A stretch of DNA of 64,000 nt from Ascaphus truei (taxonomy: Eukaryota > Chordata > Amphibia > Anura > Ascaphidae): assembly GCA_036426205.1 (NCBI GenBank), contig CM071568.1:232349727-232413726 (forward strand), in the 5' to 3' direction. The stretch's first letter is position 1; each line of letters begins with the position of its first letter. Shown piece by piece: positions 22,033 to 31,744 of the stretch. The notes under the pieces are model-generated. The model did not search any database. It worked only from the letters and a program-made list of their open reading frames with translations, and was not told where the DNA came from. The position numbers and the translations under genes are program-made.

Positions 22033-22078
22033 TTAACCCCTTCATTGCCTTAGCGGTTAGCCGCTAAGGTAATGAAGT
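22033..22078. repeat. Stand-alone core palindrome
   Basis: The halves 'ttaaccccttcattgcc' with 'ttagcggttagccgctaa' and 'ggtaatgaag' make a near-perfect hairpin. It is the same core as in fold-back B1 but without the outer arms. Confidence 0.85.
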
Positions 22079-22092
22079 GGCCTTTAAATGCA

Positions 22093-22187
22093 TTTTTCCT
22101 GCCTCGGATGCATGCCGGGGGGCTCCGGTGCTGATATTAATGGTATCAGCTACGGAGACCTCCGGCATCAATCCCAGGCAGGAAAAA
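22093..22187. repeat. Fold-back element C
   Basis: 'tttttcctgcct' at the left is inverted as 'aggcaggaaaaa' at the right. 'gatgcatgccggggggctcc' pairs with 'acctccggcatcaatc', and the loop has 'gctgatattaatggtatcagc'. The 'ggggggctccgg' word also opens fold-back A1. Confidence 0.8.
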
Positions 22188-22534
22188 GGCCTGTTTTTTT
22201 CTAAGTGCCGATCCGCCACTCATCCGGAGCCTCTCCCCAGCAACTTGTCAACTTTTTGGGGCGAGACGGATTGCCGGGAAAATCTCAATTCTAGATTGGC
22301 GAATAGCGGCGCAAAGCTACTCGCCACTACTAGAATTGAGCGGGTTTCAAAACATGGCTAGTTGCGGCACAAAGTGCCTTTTCGCTGCGTCGATGGCGGG
22401 AAAAACCAAAACGCCAACAAACTTGGCGTTTTTTTTGCTTTTCGCCAAGTTTTCGGCCCTTACTGAATCGTGGTATGCATTTTTGGCGCAAAACGGGTGA
22501 AAAGTGACTTTGCGCCACTTACTTCACGAGGCCC
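22188..22534. repeat. Right subterminal region of the candidate element
   Basis: Rich in short inverted words: 'caattctaga'/'tctagaattg'-like at 22286-22338, and 'ccaaacttggcg'/'cgccaagttt'. It ends with the right terminal repeat. No gene. Confidence 0.5.
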
Positions 22535-24722
22535 AAAGACTCCAAAACACCCGATGATTGCAACATCCTATTTTTATAACTCTGTGCCCAGGACATACTT
22601 GAAAACAAGAGGTAACTCGCAATGTATTATTTCCTAGTAAAACATTTTTTTTCTAAAAATAAATTAAATAAATTTACCACGGTAATAGTATTATAATCTT
22701 AGAATTATTTTGCGCTAAATTCGATTTTTTTTGGTTTTGTTTTAATCCGCTGCCGTGTAGTGCACTTATTTTGTATCAAGGAGACTTACATTATTAACCG
22801 TTTTGTAGACGGTGCTGAATTCTGTGGATGAATCCCACATTAGTACGCAATGTCCCAGCGCAGTCAGGTCAGGGACAGCAAAAAGTAGCAACTTTGGAAA
22901 CAGCTGGCCGTCTTTGTGCTTTTGACTGATGTTAGTGATGAGTCTTTGTGGATCGGATATGTACAGAGGGAGAGCTCAGCTGAAAGAGACAAAGAAAGGA
23001 AGACAGGTCACCCGGTCATCTCTTTATAAAGACATTGCAAAGTGCTAACTGCAGTAAAGAAGTGTGCTAGCCACCCTCCACCACCGTGTCAGCTCTGCCA
23101 GATGCTGCTTCTCAGTGGATGTCATCAATAATCAGCAGAGCTCCTGCCTGTCTTGTTTTTGAAGTTGGAAACCATAATACAGTGGTTCCCAAACTCTCTA
23201 AACTGGGCGTCCCTAAAAAGCAATTGTTTGTCTTTGGTACCCATTTTATATTCTGGTGCACAATGCAAGATGACCAATGCTTGGGAGTTTAGCACCCAAA
23301 AACAAAATGTTTGAAAGAATAAGGATTCCCATTAGTAAAATATATTCATTGGGATATGCAGGGAAACATTCATTGGGATATGCAGGGAAACAACTCTCTC
23401 AGGCACTCTCTTTCTTTCTGCCCCTCGCTCTTTTTTGTCACTCTGTTTTATCCTTGTCTATGGCTGGTGTACAGTATATATGTTTCAGCGTCCTTTTCAA
23501 CCCGTCGTGTCACTCTGAGCTCGCATTGTAAGTCTCCTGGGTTATCCCATGGAAAAGTTTGTTGTTAAGTATTATCTGGTAAAATAAATAAATAAAAAAA
23601 CAAGATTTCTGCTCAATCAAAAACAAATGGTGGTGTTATCTTCATCAATCTTAATTGAGGGCAACATTGTGTAGGCACTACCCTTGATCAGAACCTAAAT
23701 TTTATATAAAATTAAGGACTGTAGGCAGGAATTCGTTTTTAAAATAGTGGTTTACCAGGCTTTATAAAGAGTGCTATCGTGCATTCAGACCGAGTGGAGT
23801 TTTTTCCCCCTACATTCCTATTTATTAAACTAAATATTTGTAATAATACTGTCTGAAAATATGGGCAGATAGTTTTTGATTACCATGTGACAATTGAACA
23901 GGTAGAACTTAATGGGGCCTGTTCAATAAAGATAATTTTTTAAACTCTATTTATTGAAAGTTTTTTTTAAATGTTTCCAAAAACACAAGGAGAGGATTGG
24001 GCAGGAAGAAGGTCTGGTAGGGAATGTGACGGAACAGGGAGGGGGATGGAAAGTTAGGGTGCATGGTAGATGTCAAATACAGTTTCAATTTAATTGTGAG
24101 TACAGTGAAACCTTCTCGGATGATGGAGACCAGTGTACAGACTGTAAGTATGAAATAACTTCTCAGACATACAAACTCATAGGAGAATGAGTAATCAGAA
24201 CTCCCTAGTGAATGTGACACTTGTTATCAGACCAAAGCACAGTGTGTGTTTTCCCATGGGTGCTACACAGTACACCATTTATCAAAGGTTCCGTTTAGAA
24301 GGTTGTTGAGCCTCTCCATCAGGTTAACCTCTAGCAGTTTATGAAGGATTCAGTTAAGAGGAGGGTGTCCTTCCTGTTTCTAATATTTTGCAATGACACA
24401 TCTAGTTGCTGACAATTCATGATTCAAGATCTGCAAAGCTTTGGGGACCCCCTTAATTTTATTTCTGCAGAAGTTCTGCAAATTAATTCCTTGGTATTTC
24501 AAATCTGTTGAAAGATTTGGTAATGTCAAAAGTCAGAGACCATGGGGGCAGTGATAAAATCAGTGCATTTGTGCCCGACTATCCATAGATTTATTGCGCA
24601 CTAAGACATGAGGCCAAAAACGGTATTCACTAAGAATGAACGCCATTTTTGTAAGGCCGATAAAAAATAAAATGCACCTTCGTCCGACCTGTTTTTGTAT
24701 GAGTGCTATCGCGCTATAAATT
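22535..24722. other. AT-rich DNA with minor repeats, no gene
   Basis: 23186-23205 'acagtggttcccaaactc' resembles a hAT-type terminus, but no partner was located. 23347-23392 holds two copies of 'cattgggatatgcagggaaac'. 24575-24720 has Harbinger-like wording ('aacggtattcactaag'), may be a small MITE, and seems to interrupt the LINE that resumes at 24723. No host exon was recognised. Confidence 0.4.
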
Positions 24723-24995
24723 CTATAGCGAGGTAACTGATTTGTATGCAGCCTGACCTAAAGTGATTCCTGAGATGTCTGGACTGCTCCTTATAATAAT
24801 AGCTAAATGTTCAATAGTCAATGCAAAAATCAGCAGGGAGAAAGGGCACCCATGGCATTTACCATTGGATAAGAGAAAGGGTTCAGAGATAATACCAGCT
24901 GCATTTATCTTTGAAGACAGAGAGCCATAGAGAGCCAAAATAGCTCCCAATAAATTCCCACCTATACCTAATGCCTTCAAATCTTTAAACATGTA
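24723..24995 (-). pseudogene. L1/Tx1-like LINE ORF2, reverse transcriptase fragment
   Basis: The minus-strand frame reads GNLLGAILALYGSLSSKI, then NGKCHGCPFSLLIFALTIEH and LAIIIRSSPDISGI. This is the palm segment of L1-clade reverse transcriptases (family form NGxRQGCPLSPLLF); R-Q of the conserved box has become C-H. It is the 3'-most recognisable piece of a LINE whose upstream parts lie at 27000-27945 and 28765-29130. The catalytic FADD-type box is absent because the fragment ends at 24723. Confidence 0.8.
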
Positions 24996-26995
24996 CTGTC
25001 TGAGAACACAGGGGATGACAAAGGCTCAGGAAGAGGCTTGCTGAAATGCGGTTTAATCAGAGCAGAGTCAAAACAATCTGAGGTCATTCACAGGTAAGCA
25101 GGCAGTATACTTGAGGCATTAGACAAAAGCAAAGTCCAGAACAGATCCGAGGTGATACACAGATAAGGCAATATAGTTTGAGGGCATACAGTAGGCAAAA
25201 AGAAAAGTCCAATACAATCCAAGGTCAATCATAGGTAAGGCAATATACTTAGCTGGGCAGGAGACAAGAAACAGGGATGTACATGTAACGGTTGTTCCCT
25301 CTGGTCTGACCCCCCAATCTCATATTGGCCCCTGTGGTCTAGCCAGCCCTCGTTACATGTTCGTGTCTGGTGGTGCACCTGTAGGCAACAGGACTCCTGA
25401 GTCTCCCGCATGATGGTATTCGGGGATGTCACACCAGACTGGCAGCTGAGGTAGTGGGTGCGAGACCTACCTATATATCATGTGCAGCACCTCCACCTCA
25501 TCAGGATCTATGCGTCCGCAGGTAGATGGTCCTGATGAGGAACTCCTTCTTGGTGGTGAGGGCCACAGGAGAGTAATTGCAGACTCACACCATGGGGATC
25601 TCGTTGAACAAGTCATATTTATTGTGCATGGTGATGTGGGCCAGCTGCCACTCACAGTCATTGCTTCAGCCGCACATTCCTTCGTGCTCCCTTTAAAAGG
25701 TATGCCCTTCCAATGGAGTGGGATCCCCTCTTCTCGTAGGGAGATCACCCCTGTGCCAGGTCCCTGGACATAGTTGGCCTTTTATAACTGAATATATATA
25801 TTGGTGCCACTAGTTAGTGCACTAGTGGGCACATTAGAACTTGCTGCTTCGCCTTCACCTTGCAGCATCCAACTGCAGCAACACACACAATAACTTTAGG
25901 CAGTGCAGTGCCTTATATACTTCAAGAGGCAGGCACATCTCTGATGTCACTAATCATGGACTCAGAGCATGTAGCCACTCCCATCCATACATAGGGCACC
26001 TCACCAGGGTGTGCGGGCAAACCTCCATGATTACTGTTGGCATTCCTGTAACTTACCAGGTTTTGCTGCCAGCAGGAGAGATGACTGTAGATATTGTTAT
26101 GCATGGCAACATACACATAAGCTGGGAGCAGATTTGCAAAGCCCTTAGGGTTTCAACTTCCTGAACTGACATAGGCATCAGACCAGGAAGTAGACATTAT
26201 CTTAGGCATACATCTGGGAGTTGTAGTCTTTTAATGTCTCCAGCCTGGTGGACATTTGAGGTTATATATTTTCAAAAGAATAGATCTAGCTTCTTTGCAG
26301 GCACCGATGAACCGGCCTTTGTATTCCCCCTCCTAGGGGAGGCTCCCAACAGCCGAGGGAAGCATGGATGATACTTTAGTACGAACTGGTGGAATGCACT
26401 GGCTGGTGGATTCGCAGTGCCGTCATTGAGCGTCATCTAGGTCCTGGTCAATTTAAGTTCCTGCTTCTGTGTCTATGTCTTTATAGTCAGATGAGTCTTC
26501 ACTGCCATCAGTGGTATGCTTGAAATACTCACTAACTGATGATGCAAGGTTTGCTCTCACCAGAGATGGCAGAACATATTAGGCAGAGGCAACAACCTGT
26601 GGCACTGGATCAGATCAGTTCTCATCAGGATCGTAGTGGTTAGAGCAAATTACAACCTCTGGAGATTTCCTCTGAGACTTTCAAGGCTCATACACTCTGC
26701 AATTTGACCAGCCCTGAGATAGTTGGGCTTGTCTGCATTCCTTTTGCAAATCAGTCCGTGGGTCATGATGCACTGACCAGAGTAGCGCCATCTGAAGATC
26801 CATTCAGGGTTCTTCAACTTTTCCTTTGATCGATAAGAACCTACTTTTCACCGTCGGGTGAAATAATTTTTCCAGTGATGGACGAATTGGGCAAATGTTG
26901 AGAAAATATCCTACTACCCCACAATAGAAACACAATTTGGACTGGTGCCATTAATTCATCTCCACAGGTGCTACAGGGCTCCAGGACCTGAGAAT
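24996..26995 (-). mobile_element. Gypsy-like LTR element remnant inside the LINE
   Basis: This ~2-kb block separates two pieces of one LINE. On the minus strand near 26870-26945 a gag-like zinc knuckle reads CFYCGVVGYFLNICPIRP, i.e. C-x2-C-x4-Y-x4-C with the usual His mutated to Tyr. CCHC knuckles of this style are typical of Ty3/Gypsy gag. A TATATAAGG box on the minus strand (about 25910-25918), and the words TGTAACGGTTG (25284) and CTCGTTACATG (25348), suggest LTR material. I could not fix LTR ends or a target duplication. No pol domain was seen. Confidence 0.5.
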
Positions 26996-26999
26996 GTCT

Positions 27000-27945
27000 G
27001 TACCTGAGAATGTTCTTGATGGATCTTCGCTATTTCCTGTGTGTTCAGCTCGCCATTTGGATAGCCATTGGCCTATTTGCAAAGATAAATCTAAGACTGG
27101 TTAAAGTGGGAGGAAGCACAACCGTGCCAATTCAACCGGATTGTATGTCAAATCTTTGTTTTGATTCTTAAGGGAGGTTATTCTATTCTTGTTTATCTTT
27201 TGCCTAAATGTATTTGCTAAAAGTTAATCTGCCTTATTACCCTTAGTATAAAACCTTTGTTTTCTCCACTTTAGGGATTTTTCCTCTCTTTCTAAGAGAA
27301 GAGAATTGAGGTTAGTTCTGACAGAGGTTATTTGGGTTACTAGCTTCTTATTGGTAGCATATTTCTTTAAGGATTCCAGTCTATTGAGCTCCGCTTGTAA
27401 GTTGTAAATTTCTTCCTTCCTTTTTTTGTTAAGAAAATATGCTAATTATATGTTCTCTCATAACAGATTTATGCACAAGCCAGAAGGTAAATGTACTATC
27501 CTCAGGAGACTCATTAAGTGAGATATAGTCTTGTAGACTTGTTCAGGTATTCTACATTGAAAGGAAAATCTAGAATTGAGTAATTGAACATCAAAAGAGG
27601 TTAAAGTTTAGACTGGGATCATTTAAAGCAAGTTCAAGGAGGACATGGCCGACCAGGAGTTTACACCATTCTTAACATTTATTATAGAGGGTATCAATCT
27701 AATATCTTTAAAAATATAATCGATCCTAGATTAGGAAAAGTGGGAGGCAGAATAAAAAGTGTAATCTTTCACATTAGTATTCAGGTGCCTCCAAGCGTCC
27801 AATACAGACAGAATTTCATGATATTCTCAAAAGACTTGGACATACGTTTGTCTATTTAAGTACAACATGTCGACAGATTGCTGGATTTGTCCAGAGATGG
27901 ACTCATCCCTCAATTGAAGTCGCCACTACAAAGTAAAAGCGGGTC
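27000..27945 (-). pseudogene. L1/Tx1-like LINE ORF2, end of endonuclease and linker
   Basis: Minus-strand translation in shifting frames gives DAWRHLNTNVKDYTFYSASH, SRIDYIF, then WSAMSS (SDH position altered). Further on come LQAELNRLESLKKYATNKKL, KWRKQRFYTKGNKAD and LLANTF. These are the C-terminal endonuclease blocks (YTFYS..SRIDYIF) and the linker (RF..GNK....LA) of L1-clade ORF2. Several stops and frameshifts are present. Interrupted at 27946 by the solo LTR. Confidence 0.75.
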
Positions 27946-28759
27946 TGTTAAGATCGGGGAGTCATGCCGCCCTCGGCGTGCTCCCCGCTTACCTTCTCCC
28001 GCTGCCGGGGGTTCCGGTTGCCTCGCTCCCACCGCCGATCGTGCTCTCCCTGCTCCAGGGACTGCTCACCATGCGGGGTGCATGCGCAGCCCCCACTCTG
28101 AACCTTATGCCTCCCTCTCCGGCCCGCCTCTGATCTCCGCCCACGCCGTTCCGTCTGTGAGGCGCAACGGACACACGCAGTGCGCGACCGCACGCACAGG
28201 AGACGTGCCAGTTTTAATCCTCCTTGGCGCTCTCCCATACTCAACAGAGCAGCCAATGATGTTCACCATTGCTAATACCTCAACACTACCTCCCATCTCA
28301 TTGGTCGTCCTCTCTTTTATATGCTCAGCTGTGCCACTGGCACATTGGCTGAGTATAAAGCTATGTTTCGTAGTGTTCATTGCTGTTTGCCTCTGAAGTC
28401 TTGTCTTGCTCTTGATGTTTCATACTCTCTGTTCCTGACCCCGGCTTCTATTGGACTCCGCACTTCTCCACTTGTGACCCCGGCTACTCTTGACGATCCG
28501 CACCTCTCCAACCCTGACCTCGGCAACGTACCATGACTACTCTCCAATCCAGACCATGGCTTATAGTACCTGCAACGTTCTGCTACTCTCCTACCCCGAC
28601 CTTAGCAAGTATTATGACATCCTTACCTCTCCAATCCTAACCCGGCTAACTCGACAATCCTACTTTCCAGACGCGCCCTCGCGGCTGTGGGTGGCGTTTA
28701 TATCTACCCACACATCGGCATCGTGGTCCCGCCTTGTCCGTGGTGAGCACTGCATTACA
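27946..28759. mobile_element. 814-bp solo LTR, target duplication GGGTC
   Basis: It begins TGTTAAGATCGGGG and ends GCATTACA, so it has canonical TG...CA ends. It is flanked by exact 5-bp repeats GGGTC (27941-27945 and 28760-28764). Removing it restores the LINE endonuclease frame across the phrase AVHKDP. It has a GC-rich first third and a TTTATATGC TATA-like box at 28316. TATA placement suggests plus orientation. No internal region remains, so this is a recombination product. Gypsy or retrovirus-like origin is undecided. Confidence 0.85.
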
Positions 28760-28764
28760 GGGTC

Positions 28765-29130
28765 TTTGTGAACTGCAGTTAGGTGCTCAGAGGCTTTTTG
28801 GAGAAACTCTAATTGTTTAGTTTTGGAAGTATAGATGTTTGCAGTAGTATATATAGTGCCACTGATAGAGCAAATAAAAAATATATATCTGTCTTTCTTG
28901 TCTGAGACTGAATCTAGGAATTTAAATTGTAGGGTTTTGTTAATTAAATTCGCAGAGGATGTTAAGCAGTGGGGGTAATACTTGTCATACAATTTGGGAG
29001 ATTTATCTTGGTGAACATAAGTTTCCTGCAGGCAGACCACACAACCTTGTTCCTTTCTAGATTACTTCAGAGAAAGTCTTCTTTCACCGCGGAGTTCAGA
29101 CCTTTAACATTCTGAGAAATAATTGTAAAC
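28765..29130 (-). pseudogene. L1/Tx1-like LINE ORF2, N-terminal endonuclease
   Basis: The minus strand starts with IISQNVKGLNSAVK, the opening N-x-x-GLN of L1-type APE endonucleases. After a frameshift comes MVCLQETYVHQDKSPKLYDK, which contains the catalytic LQET. Then come FLDSVSDKKDRYIFFICSIS and IYTSKTKQLEFLQKASEHL. Upstream sequence (29131-29400) may be the ORF1-ORF2 spacer. The frame stops at the solo LTR insertion. Confidence 0.85.
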
Positions 29131-29928
29131 ATATTTTTAAAAATTACCATTAATTGAAGAATAAGGGAATGTCTTAATATGAGAAATACATTATGCACAT
29201 AGCCTATGTAGCTGTGAACATCAGGTTTCACAAATCGTGTACTATGGGGAAGGAGGATAACAAAAAGAGGATCAATCAAACAGGGAAAAAAGATAATGAA
29301 AAACCCAGGGAAATTGAACATCCCAGGTGACTTTACCCTGTTTTCAACTAGGGGAAACGGAGTAAATAGAGAAAAAAGATAAAGACGGATGTCCGTCAAA
29401 ATTTGAGCCGGGATATAGAATAGCTAGCACATTGTCTCCTGTAAAGTGAAGTGGGTACCCAGGAGAGGGCAAGGAAGTCCAACCCAAAACAGGGTAGTCC
29501 ACTCGGGTTGAGAGTTTTATTTTAATTTTTTTTTAAAGAAGTACCCCTTGGGATCTGCAGAGGTGAGAGAGGACAAAGGGGAGGAGGTGAGAGATTATGA
29601 GGGGGCGGGGGGAGATGAGGTGAGAGAGGATGATGCGGTAGGTTAGAGGGGGCAACGTAATAATTTATAATCAATTTAAAAACAATTAAACGTATATCTA
29701 GATAATTAGAGAGAACTCAGACACAAAGGCTCAATGAACTGAGACAGTAAGTGCCAGATAAAGTCTCATAAATGTTTCTCTCCTACCTCAGGCGGGTGAG
29801 ATTGTTTTGTCTATGTACTGTATGTCACGGAAGAACAATATGTGATACATGGTTTTAAATTACATTCTCACATATGGACACATTGATACATGTCAGTGGT
29901 ATGTTTAATAGTTTAAGGTTATGTTGAT
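29131..29928. other. LINE 5' side and purine-rich DNA
   Basis: Probably the LINE region upstream of ORF2 at first. 29560-29650 is purine-rich ('gaggtgagagagga' repeated). No gene was recognised. Confidence 0.4.
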
Positions 29929-30214
29929 CAGGGGTGCAAAAACTGAGGGGTTGGGGGCGCGACATTTTCTGGGGGGCACGGTGCTTACAGATGCACCACG
30001 CTCTTCCCCAAAGCATTTGAATTAAATGCCGGGGGGTCCGGGCGAGGCCTCTGTAAATTCCCTAATCTTGTCTCTGCCGGATTTGGGCAACGCGTCATCA
30101 AATAACGCTGCATCCGTGGCATCATTTGACGCCGGAGACAAGGTAAGGGGTGGAGTGCGAGCAGGTGATGAGAGCAGGCAGGGGAGTTCAGGGGATAAAG
30201 TTTGTGCACCCCTG
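29929..30214. mobile_element. 286-bp hAT-type MITE (CAGGGGTGC family)
   Basis: The ends CAGGGGTGCAAAAACT and, inverted, CAGGGGTGCACAAACTTT are flanked by ATGTTGAT (29921-29928) and ATGTTGAA (30215-30222), a 7-of-8 target duplication. The interior has a hairpin 'gcgtcatcaaataac...catttgacgc' and GC-rich sequence unlike the 4313 and 7632 copies. Confidence 0.85.
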
Positions 30215-30222
30215 ATGTTGAA

Positions 30223-31744
30223 ATAATTTTCAATATTACAATTTATATTCAACCCACCACTAACTTGAAAGTTATAGGTCTTAGCAATACCTAAAAATTC
30301 AAACTGGGAAATATTTTAAGTTAAAAATACTATGCAAATCAGTTTTATTTTTGTATGATTTTTAAGCATCAATCATCTGCTTTTAGTTTAACCCTTTTAA
30401 CATATTACTGTGATCAGTTCAATTTGGTGAGCCTACACCTTTCAGAGTGACTTCCCTACCAGCCCTAAATATTACAAATTAAGTCATCTCTCCTATCACT
30501 TGTTTTTAATGAAAAGTTAATGCAAATGAATTGTGCTTTTGAAACAATGTTTCTGTTCTGAAAAATACATGTCGATTGGTTTGCCAAATACAGTTTTGCA
30601 GTTGGATGAATAGACTCCAATAAGTTAGGATACCACTCTCTAAAATGGATGCAAAGAAAATCAGCTTGTGACATTTAAAATTACATATTAAAAAAAAATA
30701 CCGCAATTGAACAAATGCATTTAATATAATTTTTCCACGATGTATAGTTTGTATATGTGCCTCTTCTGCAGGTGCAATTTGCAGTGCTTAACGTGACCAC
30801 AGTTGAATAGAACGAAAGCAACCCATAACTACAGCCCTGAGCAAGTGCTATAATACAGTTCTGCTCTGGGAAAATCTTCGGAATATTCAACTCCCTCATT
30901 ATCCGGCCATTTGAATCCATTGTAGTAAAAGGCTGCTTTTAAAATAGTGTGTGTTATCTTTGAGTACCTTATTGTAAATTACTTTAGTGAATAGCATTGT
31001 AAATCACAGCATGGTATTTAGTACAATGATTACAGATGACTAATGATGAGTCAAATTCAATCTTTCAACTTTTTCCTTTTTTCCGCCCAAAACATTCTTA
31101 TTTATTACTCTCATGTACATCACTGATGATACACACATCATAGTACATTGTTGGATTCACAGGCTCTATTCGTGATAAACGTATAAACTACAGCAACAGC
31201 AATTCCAGTACATGTTCCTGCCTGATAAATAATTAGGTATTTAGTTTGCCGTTGCATATTCAAGTGATTTCAGGGGCGTCATTTAGGAAGTGCTGTTGAC
31301 ACCTCTAGTATTTCCAATCAAACAATAATCATGATACAAGATGATCTTCTATTTCTTGCACTTCTACTGTTAGGAATGTTCCAAGAAAAGATAGTTTTAT
31401 GTAAATTGACTTTACTTAACCTTTTTTATGCTGATCCTATTCAGCATTGTGAAATCTTCAAGTAGTTTCAAACTTTAGGAGAAATACAGATTTACTTTTT
31501 TTTTTTGCAGAACCTCTTAAAATGAGTGCTAATGGATTTCCCTGGAAAGTCTTTATGGTATAGTATGATCATTTTATTTTATTACATCTGCATGTGCTTT
31601 TGCTGGAGATCTACAGTACAAAGGAATTGCATAGACCATAGAACTCTATACCATGAAAAGTAGTTGTTCTGTTCATTATACAGTACAAAGTAATCTTAAT
31701 ATTTCCAATTTTAGATAAGGACCGGTCTATTTGGGTATTACCTT
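30223..31744. other. AT-rich DNA, no gene recognised
   Basis: No repeat end or exon could be supported on either strand. Confidence 0.5.

Larger units (their letters stand above)
15620..22534. mobile_element. Candidate 6.9-kb TIR-bounded element with two genes
   Basis: The left end GGGGGTCATGCAGTAAGCGG and the inverted right end GGGCCTCGTGAAGTAAGTGG, each followed by C, agree at 17 of the first 21 positions. AAA lies directly outside both ends, a possible 3-bp target duplication. GGG termini and a 3-bp duplication recall PIF/Harbinger elements, though their usual target is TWA. Both subterminal zones carry fold-back repeats (15917-16162, 16273-16526, 21794-22018, 22093-22187). The centre carries a forkhead-like gene on + and a BEN-domain gene on -, converging. 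No transposase was found inside. A second AGTAAGGGCC-like end (RC of about 22460-22475) lies inside the right terminus, so the boundary could be compound. A chance cluster of separate MITEs around a host locus is the alternative. Confidence 0.5.

Noticed and set aside
23186..23205. hAT-like terminus 'cagtggttcccaaac'
   Set aside because: No inverted partner or target duplication could be found.
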